The translations under genes were made by a program, and so were the position numbers. A model generated the notes under the pieces. The model worked only from the letters and a program-made list of their open reading frames with translations, ran no database searches and was not told the origin of the DNA. DNA of 9,121 bases from DAONLM01 sp035406685 (lineage in GTDB: Bacteria; Spirochaetota; GWE2-31-10; MWDO01), in NCBI GenBank assembly GCA_035406685.1, contig DAONLM010000118.1, positions 1 through 9,121 of the forward strand. Direction: 5' to 3'. This document shows, piece after piece, positions 1-7,530 of the stretch; position 1 is the stretch's first letter; the number at the start of each line of letters is the position of its first letter.

Positions 1-84
1 TTAGAAAATCCTTTACAATCTTTTATGTAATTTACAAAAAATTTACTTTAATAAAAAAACAAAGAATTAAGTTTTTAGCAAATT

Positions 85-114
85 TTGATATTCAGATATC
101 CCCTTTTTTATAAT
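85..114 (+). promoter_or_regulatory. Candidate distal sigma70-type promoter for the helicase operon
   Basis: TTGATA (85-90) is followed after 18 bp by a perfect TATAAT (109-114), together 11 of 12 matches to the sigma70 consensus. Transcription would start near 121 and leave a leader of about 77 nt before the helicase ATG at 198. The call rests on hexamers and spacing only, in A+T-rich sequence where chance matches are common. Confidence 0.45.
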
Positions 115-162
115 ATACCTCTCATTTATATATATTAGCCTATTTTTTAAATGTTTATTTTT

Positions 163-191
163 TTGACAAAATAAAAAATTTTGAGTATATA
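163..191 (+). promoter_or_regulatory. Candidate proximal promoter at the helicase start
   Basis: A perfect TTGACA (163-168) is followed after 17 bp by TATATA (186-191); an alternative -10 is TATAAC at 188-193 with a 19-bp spacer. Either would place the transcript start within about two bases of the helicase ATG at 198, implying a leaderless mRNA. No Shine-Dalgarno sequence precedes that ATG, which agrees with this reading. Confidence 0.5.
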
Positions 192-197
192 ACAAAT

Positions 198-1475
198 ATG
201 ATAAAAGAATTTAAAGATTTTAATCTGGATCAAAGACTTATTAAAAAGTTAAATACAAGATACATTATTACTCCTACTGATATTCAAAAAGAGACAATTC
301 CACGAATATTAAAAGGTGAGGACGTAATTGCTCAATCAAAGACCGGAACTGGAAAGACTCTTGCCTATATTTTACCAATTATTGAATTATTAAATAAAAA
401 AAGTGAGGCAGTGCTTGTAATTTCGCCAACAAAAGAACTTGCAATTCAGATTTATAGTGAATTTTGTTATTATGCAGAGGAGTTTAATCTTAAAATACAC
501 CTATTAATAGGTGGTGAGAGTCTAAAAAAACAGTCAGAGAGGTTAAGAGAGGGATATAATATAGTAATAGGTGTTACCGGTAGAATTTTAAAGTTAATTG
601 AAAATGGTTTTTTAAAACCATCTCTTATAAGAAAAGTAATCTTAGATGAGGCTGATTTTCTAATAGATTTAGGTTTTTACAATGATTTGCAAAGAATATT
701 TGAAATAACAAAAAATATAAATCAATTTATGTTATTTTCTGCAACACTTTCTGACAATACAAAAAAAATAGTGGATATAGTAAACAGTCAAAAATACTCT
801 GTAAGAATTGATCCTAAAAATAGATTACCAGAGAATATAAAAAATTATTTTTTGCCTTTATTTGAACAACCAAGAGAAAAGGCGTTACTCGAACTTCTTA
901 AAAATATAAATCCTTTTCTCTGCATAATATTTGTTAGAACTAAAAAAGAGAGTATATGGTTGTATAATTTATTAAAAGAGAATAACTATGAAGTAGGTTG
1001 TCTTAATGGTGATCTATCTCCTTCAGAAAGAAAGAAAGAAATTAATAGATTCAGAGATGCAAAAATTCAGTATCTTGTGGCAACTGATCTGGCAAGTAGA
1101 GGGCTTGATGTTGAAGGTGTTAATTGTATAATAAATTATACTATTCCTTTGAGGGAACTCGATTATCTTCATCGGGCTGGAAGGACTGGTAGATTGAATC
1201 AAGAGGGGGATATCTACTCTTTATGTAATGAACTTGATGAGGGATATCTTAAAAAGTATGCCTATTATTTAGATATAGAATTAATACCGATAAAAATTAC
1301 AAAAAATGGAATTACTGAGATTAAAAATTATATTGGTGTAAAACCAAGATTTAATCTTAAAGATAAAGAATTTATTGAAAAATCTAAAAAAATTAATAAA
1401 CTTAAAAAAGAAAAAACAATTAAAAAGGAGAGCAAAAATGGCATTAAAAAGAGAAGAGATACAAAAAGAAGATAA
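198..1475 (+). CDS. DEAD-box ATP-dependent RNA helicase
   Basis: This is a cytoplasmic superfamily-2 helicase expected to unwind or remodel RNA duplexes in ribosome assembly or mRNA turnover. The 425-residue protein shows the full motif series: Q motif with upstream aromatic (F8 to Q30), motif I GTGKT (50-54), Ia PTKEL (77-81), GG (105-106), Ib TGR (127-129), motif II DEAD (150-153), motif III SAT (181-183), motif V around DLASRGLD (297-304) and motif VI HRAGRTGR (325-332). Motif Ib reads VTGR where TPGR is usual. A lysine/arginine-rich tail (about 396-425) probably adds non-specific RNA binding, as in CshA/RhlE-type proteins. The start fits the usual short N-terminus before the Q motif, but no Shine-Dalgarno precedes it. 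It is the first gene of the operon, and its 3' end overlaps the pepF start by 38 nt. The subfamily (CshA, RhlE, DeaD) cannot be assigned by eye, so no symbol is given. Confidence 0.95.
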   Translation: MIKEFKDFNLDQRLIKKLNTRYIITPTDIQKETIPRILKGEDVIAQSKTGTGKTLAYILPIIELLNKKSEAVLVISPTKELAIQIYSEFCYYAEEFNLKIHLLIGGESLKKQSERLREGYNIVIGVTGRILKLIENGFLKPSLIRKVILDEADFLIDLGFYNDLQRIFEITKNINQFMLFSATLSDNTKKIVDIVNSQKYSVRIDPKNRLPENIKNYFLPLFEQPREKALLELLKNINPFLCIIFVRTKKESIWLYNLLKENNYEVGCLNGDLSPSERKKEINRFRDAKIQYLVATDLASRGLDVEGVNCIINYTIPLRELDYLHRAGRTGRLNQEGDIYSLCNELDEGYLKKYAYYLDIELIPIKITKNGITEIKNYIGVKPRFNLKDKEFIEKSKKINKLKKEKTIKKESKNGIKKRRDTKRR

Positions 1476-3222
1476 ATGGAATGTTGAAGCTATTTATGAA
1501 AGTGATCAACAATGGGAAAAAGACTTTAACATAGCAAAAGAGAAAATTAATGAAATTACTCAATTTAAAGGAAAATTAAAAGATTCTGCCAAAAATATAA
1601 AAAATATGATTGATAAATTAACAGAAATAGAGAGATTCTTGAATAAAATTTACCTTTATGCCCATATGAGACACGATGAGGACACAAGGAATGAAAAATA
1701 TAAGGATATGGAAGAAAGAATTTCTACACTACTTACTAAATATGATGAAATTTCTTCTTATATTGGTCCAGAATTAATCTCTATTGAAGATTCTATTATG
1801 AATAAATATCTGGATGATGAGATTTTAAGAGATTATAGATTCTATCTGCATAAGATATTAAGAGCAAAAGATCATATTCTCTCTGAAAAAGAGGAAAAAC
1901 TCATTTCAATGGCTTCAAATGTATTCTTTTCAATAAGTGATTCTTTTAGATCTTTGAATGATGCTGATATTAAATTTGGCACTATTAAAATATACGATAA
2001 AGAATTAGAATTAACACATTCTAAATATTATACATATCTTATTGACAGAAATAGAGAGATTCGCAAGCATGCTTTTAAGAGTTATCATAACAAATTTAAT
2101 GAATATCCAACAACTTTTGCTTCATTACTTTATGGAGAGATAAAGTCTCATTATTTTTATGCTAAGGCAAGAAATTTTAAATCTTCTCTTGAAGCATCTT
2201 TATTCTATAAAAATATCGATACAAAAGTATATACAAATCTTATTGATACTGTAAGAAAGGGGATTTCTGCTTTACATAATTACCTTTCATATAGAAAGAA
2301 GAGAATGGGGCTCGATGAACTTCATTTATACGATGTATATGTCCCATTTATAGAAGCTGTTGATATTAAATTCTCTTATAATGAGGCTCAAGATACTGTT
2401 CTTGAATCAGTTAAACTTCTTGGTGATGAATATTATTCCACTCTTAAAAGAGGTTTAAAAGAGGAGAGATGGGTTGATAAATACGAGAATGAAAATAAAA
2501 GAAGTGGTGCATATTCTACTGGCTGCTATGATAGTTACCCTTATATTCTTATGAATTTTAATGGAACATTAAATGATGCAAAAACTTTAAGTCATGAGGC
2601 TGGCCATAGTATGCATTCTTATCTTACAAATAAAAATCAACCATTCATTTATAGTGGATATCCAATATTTCTTGCAGAGATTGCATCTACCTTTAATGAA
2701 GAGTTGTTTATTCATTATCTTATTGATAAATCAAAAGATAAAAAAGAGAAGGCATATTTGATTAATTCAAGACTCGAAGAGATAAGAACTACATTTTTCA
2801 GGCAGACAATGTTTGCCGAATTTGAACTTTTGATTCATAATCTTGTTGAAAATGATATCCCCCTTACATTTCAGTTATTAAAAAATGAGTACAGGAAATT
2901 AAATGAATACTATTTTGGAAAAGATGTTGTTATTGATCCAGAGATTGAGATAGAATGGGCAAGAATTCCACATTTTTACTATAACTACTACGTTTATCAA
3001 TATGCGACTGGCATAAGTGCTGCAATTACTCTTTTTAAGAAAGTATTAAATGGTGGCGAAAAAGAGAGAAATGATTATTTAAATTTTCTAAAATCTGGAA
3101 ACTCTAAATTTCCTCTTGATATCTTAAAGGAGGCTGGAATCGATATGAGTACACCAGAGCCTATTGAGAATACCATTAGATATTTTGAAGAATTAACAGA
3201 AGAACTTAAAAAACTTGAATAA
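1438..3222 (+). CDS. pepF: Oligoendopeptidase F, M3 family zinc metallopeptidase
   Basis: This is a cytoplasmic zinc peptidase that cleaves short oligopeptides; the family acts in peptide recycling. The chosen start gives 594 residues, typical for PepF, and the N-terminus runs straight into the characteristic W-x-x-E-x-I-Y segment. The zinc site is complete: HEAGH with H386 and H390, and third ligand E414 in an E-I-A-S-T-x-N-E segment. The family signature R-I-P-H (H512) followed by a tyrosine-rich YVYQYATG stretch is also present and supplies substrate-binding and transition-state residues in M3 enzymes. The reading frame extends upstream to an ATG at 1375, but the ATG at 1438 is preferred: AAGGAG (1425-1430) lies 7 nt upstream, and the extra 21 residues would be only the out-of-frame reading of the helicase lysine-rich tail. 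The overlap with the helicase suggests coupled translation. Confidence 0.95.
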   Translation: MALKREEIQKEDKWNVEAIYESDQQWEKDFNIAKEKINEITQFKGKLKDSAKNIKNMIDKLTEIERFLNKIYLYAHMRHDEDTRNEKYKDMEERISTLLTKYDEISSYIGPELISIEDSIMNKYLDDEILRDYRFYLHKILRAKDHILSEKEEKLISMASNVFFSISDSFRSLNDADIKFGTIKIYDKELELTHSKYYTYLIDRNREIRKHAFKSYHNKFNEYPTTFASLLYGEIKSHYFYAKARNFKSSLEASLFYKNIDTKVYTNLIDTVRKGISALHNYLSYRKKRMGLDELHLYDVYVPFIEAVDIKFSYNEAQDTVLESVKLLGDEYYSTLKRGLKEERWVDKYENENKRSGAYSTGCYDSYPYILMNFNGTLNDAKTLSHEAGHSMHSYLTNKNQPFIYSGYPIFLAEIASTFNEELFIHYLIDKSKDKKEKAYLINSRLEEIRTTFFRQTMFAEFELLIHNLVENDIPLTFQLLKNEYRKLNEYYFGKDVVIDPEIEIEWARIPHFYYNYYVYQYATGISAAITLFKKVLNGGEKERNDYLNFLKSGNSKFPLDILKEAGIDMSTPEPIENTIRYFEELTEELKKLE

Positions 3223-3238
3223 TACGACAATTGTCGTA
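3223..3238. promoter_or_regulatory. Perfect 16-bp palindrome, possible operator
   Basis: TACGACAATTGTCGTA is a perfect two-fold palindrome that begins at the base after the pepF stop codon and ends 14 nt before the pbpC ATG. With no loop and no following T-tract it is a poor terminator, but it has the form of a binding site for a dimeric helix-turn-helix repressor. A weak promoter can be drawn around it (TTGAAT 3215-3220, 16 bp, TAAAAG 3237-3242), which would place the palindrome in the spacer. I did not find the motif elsewhere in the window. The cognate regulator is unknown. Confidence 0.45.
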
Positions 3239-3252
3239 AAAGATTTATCATT

Positions 3253-5511
3253 ATGAAAAAAGGAAAAAATAGAAATCTTAAAAAAACAATCTTTATTTTA
3301 ATAGCAATAGTTTTAGCCATAACTGTTATTAAAGTTATTCTTTTTTTAATTCCATATAAGGAATTAGATAGATTAAAAGAGTCATTTTATTCTGTAAAAA
3401 TATTGGATAGAAATAATAGGACAATTCAGGTATTGCCTCTCGATAATGGGACAAGGAGAGAATTTTTATTAGACAGGGATATCCCCCGCATAGCAAAGGA
3501 GATTTTTATAAAGAGTGAGGATAAAAGATTCTATTTTCATTTAGGTGTGGATCTTTTTGCCTTATTAAGAGCAACCTGGTTAAATATTAGTCAAAAAAAG
3601 ATCGTAAGTGGTGGCTCAACAATTACTATGCAGTTAAGTAGAATTGTCTCTCCTCAAAATAAGAGTATTGCTGGCAAATTTAAAGAGATAATAAATGCGA
3701 TAAGAATTGAGTCAAAACTGACTAAAAACGAAATTCTTAATCTATATCTTAATAGCCTTCCATTTGGATTTAATACTATTGGGGTGCAGAGTGGAGCAAA
3801 AATATTTTTTGGCAAAGATTTTAAATCATTAAGCCCGGCAGAGATTTTAGTTTTATCATTGATACCAAGAAATCCTTCAAAATATAATCCCTTAAATATA
3901 GAAAATAGAGAGGCGATTCAGAAAAAGGCAATTGAAATTAAAAAGAGAATAAAACTTGATATAAAAGAAGAGGATATAATAAATGCCTTAGAGAACGCAA
4001 AATCATATAAGTATGAATTTTTTGCACCCCATTTTGTCAATTATATTAAAAAATATCTTGATAAAAATATAAAAGAGGTTCAAACTTCGCTTGATTTAGA
4101 ATTAAACAATTTTATTCAGAAAAAACTTGAATATTATATTGAAAAATATTCAAATAGAAGATTAACAAATGGTGCTGTGATTGTTTTTGATAACTGGACT
4201 GGTGAGATACTTGTTTATATTGGTTCAAAGGATTTTTTTGATAAAGAGAATGATGGTGAGATTGATGGTGTACAGGTGTTAAATCAGCCAGGTTCAACTC
4301 TAAAACCATTCTTATATGCTCTTGCAATTGATAAATTCGACTTTCTCCCAAATACAATACTGGATGATGTACCGAGTTTCTTTGGTGGTGAAGAGGTCTA
4401 TATTCCAAAAAATTTTAATAATAGATTCAATGGACCTGTAAGGTTAAGAGTTGCTCTGGCAAGCTCTTTAAATGTTCCAGCAGTTCAAACAGTTGTAAAA
4501 ATTGGGGTAAAGAATTTTGTTGCTCATCTAATAGATTTAGATTTTGAGAGCATAAAAAAATCAAAAAAAGGATACGGATCTGGTATTGCTGTTGGGAATG
4601 CAGAAGTTTCATTATTTGAGATAGCAAAAGCCTTTTCGATATTTGTGAGAAATGGGGAAAAATTAAATCCAGAGTATTTAAAAGTAAAAAAAAGGGAATT
4701 TAAACACGGTAAAAAAATATACTCTGACTACACGAGTTTTATAATTGCTGATATTCTTTCTGATGCAAAGAGTAGGACAATTGGCTTTGGTATGACAGAG
4801 ATATTTAATACTGAATTTCAGGCAATGTTTAAAACCGGCACATCAAATCAATTTAACAATATCTGGGCATTTGGATCTACCACGAATTACACTGTTGGCG
4901 TATGGATGGGAAATTTTTCTGGCGAGACAGTGATAGGAGTTACCGGTAGTTCAATACCTGCAAGATTGGTTGTTGAAATATTAAATATTCTACATAATAA
5001 GAAAAAACCAGATAAATTTAAAATACCATCTGGCATCACAGAAAAGATTATATGCCCCTTGTCTGGGAAAAAGATAGGAGATAACTGCTATGGTGGAATT
5101 TATGAATATTTTAAAGAAGGGATTACTCTTTTAGAATGTGACTGGCATAAAATTGAAAATGGCAAGATAAAGACAATTCTCCCACCTTTTTATACTCAAT
5201 ATCTTGATAAAATAGAGAATGCAGAAATTCAATTTAACACACCTTTCATTAAGAAAGATGTTAAAATTCTTTACCCAAATAATAATGCCTGTTACTATTA
5301 TGATCCTAACTATCCTTATGAGTCACAAAAGATAAAGATAGAAGTTTTTTGTAAGGATATAAAAGAGAGTCTTTCTGTATATATTAATAATGATTTTTAT
5401 AAAAAGATATCATATCCTTATAATTTTTTTATATCTCCTAAAAGAGGGAAGTTTTTGATTGAAGTAAAGGGGATAAAAGATAGCGATACAATCAATATTG
5501 AGGTTAAATAG
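3253..5511 (+). CDS. pbpC: Penicillin-binding protein 1C, bifunctional peptidoglycan glycosyltransferase/transpeptidase
   Basis: This is a class-A penicillin-binding protein anchored in the cytoplasmic membrane and acting outside it, polymerising lipid II and cross-linking stem peptides. The 752 residues comprise a short basic N-terminus, one transmembrane segment (about 12-34), a GT51 glycosyltransferase domain and a transpeptidase domain. In GT51 the catalytic glutamate is E89 in an SEDxxFxxHxGxD motif, followed by GGSTITMQ (120-127) and the NEILNLYLN region (159-167). The transpeptidase has nucleophile S348 in STLK, S405-L-N407 and KTGTS (527-531). The C-terminus carries the PBP1C-type extension with C601, C612, C629 and H632, then a beta-rich BiPBP_C-like domain (about 670-750). 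The start has no good Shine-Dalgarno; it is chosen because it precedes the transmembrane segment directly. Whether this PBP is a major synthase is uncertain, since E. coli PBP1C has little transpeptidase role. Confidence 0.95.
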   Translation: MKKGKNRNLKKTIFILIAIVLAITVIKVILFLIPYKELDRLKESFYSVKILDRNNRTIQVLPLDNGTRREFLLDRDIPRIAKEIFIKSEDKRFYFHLGVDLFALLRATWLNISQKKIVSGGSTITMQLSRIVSPQNKSIAGKFKEIINAIRIESKLTKNEILNLYLNSLPFGFNTIGVQSGAKIFFGKDFKSLSPAEILVLSLIPRNPSKYNPLNIENREAIQKKAIEIKKRIKLDIKEEDIINALENAKSYKYEFFAPHFVNYIKKYLDKNIKEVQTSLDLELNNFIQKKLEYYIEKYSNRRLTNGAVIVFDNWTGEILVYIGSKDFFDKENDGEIDGVQVLNQPGSTLKPFLYALAIDKFDFLPNTILDDVPSFFGGEEVYIPKNFNNRFNGPVRLRVALASSLNVPAVQTVVKIGVKNFVAHLIDLDFESIKKSKKGYGSGIAVGNAEVSLFEIAKAFSIFVRNGEKLNPEYLKVKKREFKHGKKIYSDYTSFIIADILSDAKSRTIGFGMTEIFNTEFQAMFKTGTSNQFNNIWAFGSTTNYTVGVWMGNFSGETVIGVTGSSIPARLVVEILNILHNKKKPDKFKIPSGITEKIICPLSGKKIGDNCYGGIYEYFKEGITLLECDWHKIENGKIKTILPPFYTQYLDKIENAEIQFNTPFIKKDVKILYPNNNACYYYDPNYPYESQKIKIEVFCKDIKESLSVYINNDFYKKISYPYNFFISPKRGKFLIEVKGIKDSDTINIEVK

Positions 5512-5512
5512 T

Positions 5513-6214
5513 ATGGATGTAATTATCTTATGTGCGGGAAAAGGGAAAAGATTTGAAAGTAAGATTCCAAAAGTATTAGAAAAGATTGATTTTAGACCTT
5601 TAATTTATTACTCTATAAAGAGTTTTAATGATTTTTTTGAAACTGAGGGTATCTATCTTGTTGTCTCAAAAGATAATGTTAAAAATTTTGAAAAATTGCT
5701 TAGTAACTATAAAAAATATTTTAAAAAATTAAAAGAGATTATTATTGGCGGAGAAGAGAGATTTGATTCTGTAAAAAATGCCTTTGATTATCTTATAAAA
5801 AATGGTAGTTCAGAGTTTGTTGCGATTCACGATGGGGCAAGGCCATTTATAAAAAAAGAGCTTATAAATAGTCTCTATCTTGGAGCAAAAGAGTATGGGG
5901 CAAGTGCACCTGGCATAAAAGTCATTGATACCATAAAATCAGTGTCAAATGATAAATTTATAGAGAATCATTTAAAAAGGGATAAACTTATTGCTATTCA
6001 GACGCCACAAATTTTTAAATTTGAGGATATAGTAACTGCATATAATCTTTATATTCATAAAGAATTTTGGACAGACGATACAGAGATATTTTCAAAATTA
6101 AATAAAAGGGTTAAAATAATAGATGGTGATAAAGATTTAATAAAGATAACATATAAAGAAGATATGATTTTAGCAAAGAATATTTATAAAAGGATTAAAC
6201 ATTTATGGAAATAA
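5513..6214 (+). CDS. ispD: 2-C-methyl-D-erythritol 4-phosphate cytidylyltransferase
   Basis: IspD transfers CMP from CTP to methylerythritol 4-phosphate, the third step of the MEP isoprenoid pathway, in the cytoplasm. The 233-residue length is standard. Visible motifs are the nucleotide-binding start ILCAGKGKRF with R13 and K20, GGEERFDSV (79-87), AIHDGARP with D107, the APGIKVIDT segment (132-140), QTPQIF (163-168), TDD (187-189) and the C-terminal LIKIT segment (209-213). The usual PKQ after the glycine loop reads PKV, which is tolerated in divergent lineages. The ATG at 5513 is preferred over an upstream in-frame TTG at 5498 because it starts directly at the first beta strand; GAGG at 5500-5503 lies 9 nt upstream. 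Only one base separates it from the pbpC stop, and it overlaps ispF by 10 nt, so translational coupling through the three genes is likely. Confidence 0.93.
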   Translation: MDVIILCAGKGKRFESKIPKVLEKIDFRPLIYYSIKSFNDFFETEGIYLVVSKDNVKNFEKLLSNYKKYFKKLKEIIIGGEERFDSVKNAFDYLIKNGSSEFVAIHDGARPFIKKELINSLYLGAKEYGASAPGIKVIDTIKSVSNDKFIENHLKRDKLIAIQTPQIFKFEDIVTAYNLYIHKEFWTDDTEIFSKLNKRVKIIDGDKDLIKITYKEDMILAKNIYKRIKHLWK

Positions 6215-6687
6215 GAACTGGGATTGGCTATGATATTCATAAATTAGAAGAGGGTAGAAAATTTGTATTGGGCAATGTTACTATTCCCTTTGAAAAAGGA
6301 TTTATTGCACATTCTGATGGGGATGTCCTTATTCATGCGATAATTGATGCTTTATTAGGAGCAATTGCTTATGGGGATATCGGAAGACTATTTCCGGATA
6401 ATGATGATTCCTATAAAAATATTGATTCAAGTATTCTTTTACGAAGAGTTAAAAAGATAGTAAAAGAGAAAGGTTATAAGATAGGTAATATTGATACAAT
6501 AATAATATGCCAGAAGCCTAAACTTATGCCATATATTGATAAGATTAGAGAAAATCTTTCTTCTATTCTTGAAATAGAGATTGATAAAATCTCTGTAAAG
6601 GCAAAGACAAAAGAGGGAATGGATGCTACTGGAAAAGGGGATAGTGTTGAGGTATTTGCAAGTACACTTATTTTTAAAGAGATGTGA
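6205..6687 (+). CDS. ispF: 2-C-methyl-D-erythritol 2,4-cyclodiphosphate synthase
   Basis: IspF cyclises 4-diphosphocytidyl-methylerythritol 2-phosphate to the 2,4-cyclodiphosphate with release of CMP, two steps after IspD. The 160-residue protein matches the usual length of this trimeric enzyme. Zinc ligands are D10 and H12 in GYDIH and H44; the HSDGD motif (36-40), the DALLGA helix and GDIGxxFPD (58-66) are intact. In the C-terminal part the usual TTTE...GRGEG reads TKEG (135-138) and GKGDS (143-147), so two normally conserved positions are conservatively changed. The start lies inside the end of ispD (10-nt overlap), with AAAAGGA (6188-6194) 10 nt upstream. ispD and ispF are separate genes here, not the fused ispDF of some bacteria. 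It appears to be the last gene of the operon; no convincing terminator follows. Confidence 0.95.
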   Translation: MEIRTGIGYDIHKLEEGRKFVLGNVTIPFEKGFIAHSDGDVLIHAIIDALLGAIAYGDIGRLFPDNDDSYKNIDSSILLRRVKKIVKEKGYKIGNIDTIIICQKPKLMPYIDKIRENLSSILEIEIDKISVKAKTKEGMDATGKGDSVEVFASTLIFKEM

Positions 6688-7092
6688 TTTTATTTTTATG
6701 GAAGAAAAAAAATAAGAGTTATATCGAAGTTAATTTTGGTTGAAAAAAAGATTTTAATGATGTTATTTTTTTGATAGAATTTTAAATAAATAATAAGTTT
6801 CAGAAGTCACTATCTGATAGCGATTATCATATATCGCCTTGTAGAGGGTGGTATTAAAGTGCGACAATTCTCTGCCTTTATTTTCATTTTTTTCTTTCTA
6901 CTACTAATAAAAGTTTAAATACGTAATTCTTTGCATAATATTTTTTTATTATTTTAAAAGTTGAATTTTGTTTTAGAAAATTTTATTTTTTATTTTAAGA
7001 AGTCATATTTTCTCTTTAAAAAACTTGACATTTTTTTTAAGATAAATTAAAAGTATTTTGTAATTTTTGCTTTTAAGGAGAATATACTTGTT
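6688..7092. other. Intergenic region with an inverted-repeat-rich island
   Basis: This 405-nt stretch contains no ordinary gene. Its flanks are very A+T-rich. Bases about 6797-6880 are distinctly richer in G+C and carry overlapping inverted repeats: CTATC-T-GATAG (6810-6820), TGATA/TATCA (6815-6819 with 6825-6829), GCGAT/ATCGC (6820-6824 with 6833-6837) and a six-pair GTAGAG/CTCTGC stem (6841-6846 with 6870-6875, one G-U). Open stretches exist on both strands but lack convincing starts. The right end holds the fliW promoter. I recognise no known riboswitch or small RNA family. Confidence 0.5.
7025..7053 (+). promoter_or_regulatory. Candidate sigma70-type promoter of fliW-csrA
   Basis: A perfect TTGACA (7025-7030) is followed after 17 bp by TAAAAG (7048-7053), a four-of-six -10. 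The predicted start near 7060 gives a leader of about 33 nt that contains the fliW Shine-Dalgarno AAGGAG (7075-7080). No sigma28-type flagellar promoter is evident, so expression looks housekeeping-driven. Confidence 0.5.
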
Positions 7093-7530
7093 ATGAAAAT
7101 AAAGACAAAGATTTTTGGGGAAGTTGAGGTATCTGAAAAACAAAGAATATATTTTGAAAGCGGCATTTTAGGTTTTGAAGATCTTCATTCTTTTTTCTTA
7201 ATAGATATACCGGATAGCAATGGACCATTTTATTGGCTACAATCTGAAGAGTCTATTGATATAGGATTTGTTGTAATAACCCCAGAAACAATTATGCCAG
7301 ATTATAAATTGGAAGTAGAAAAATCAGATCTTGAGAAAATAGATATAAAAAGTGAAAGTGATATACTTTTATTTTCAATTGTTACACTTTATGAGGATCC
7401 CTCAAAAAATACAGTCAATTTATTAGGACCTATTATTATAAATAAACGAAATTTAAAAGCAATACAGGCAATAAGTCTTAATGAAAATTATTCAGTAAGG
7501 CATCCTCTAATTAAAAGGGGAGAACAATAA
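7093..7530 (+). CDS. fliW: Flagellar assembly factor FliW
   Basis: FliW is a small cytoplasmic protein that binds either newly made flagellin or CsrA. When flagellin is secreted, freed FliW sequesters CsrA and relieves repression of flagellin translation; this is established in Bacillus subtilis. The 145-residue length is typical. Signature segments are the N-terminal T-x-x-F-G-E-V-E-V (5-13), F-x-S-G-I-L-G-F (21-28) with its following E/D-rich turn, the F-Y-W-L-Q strand (46-50), N-L-L-G-P-I (109-114), and the C-terminal Y-S-V-R-H-P-L (133-139). AAGGAG (7075-7080) is 12 nt before the ATG, a long but usable spacing; no alternative in-frame start is nearby. The stop codon TAA shares its last base with the csrA ATG, the common fliW-csrA arrangement. 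Confidence 0.96.
   Translation: MKIKTKIFGEVEVSEKQRIYFESGILGFEDLHSFFLIDIPDSNGPFYWLQSEESIDIGFVVITPETIMPDYKLEVEKSDLEKIDIKSESDILLFSIVTLYEDPSKNTVNLLGPIIINKRNLKAIQAISLNENYSVRHPLIKRGEQ

Noticed and set aside
87..109. Hairpin GATAT-TCAG-ATATC followed by CCC and six T, terminator-like
   Set aside because: The stem has one G-C pair in five and overlaps a better promoter match; it is too weak to call a terminator.
1375..1437. Upstream ATG extending pepF by 21 residues
   Set aside because: The extension is the out-of-frame reading of the helicase lysine tail; the ATG at 1438 has the Shine-Dalgarno and the family's usual N-terminus.
3075..3320. Minus-strand frame across the pepF-pbpC junction
   Set aside because: Antisense to two well-supported genes, with no ribosome-binding site and no recognisable domain.
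4112..4627. Minus-strand open frames inside pbpC
   Set aside because: Antisense shadows of pbpC: glutamine, histidine and leucine-rich translations without domains, lying over intact transpeptidase codons.
6841..6865. AGGGTGGTA resembling the T-box antiterminator core
   Set aside because: The conserved continuation (CCGCG) is absent, no specifier stem is evident, and the downstream genes are not amino-acid related.
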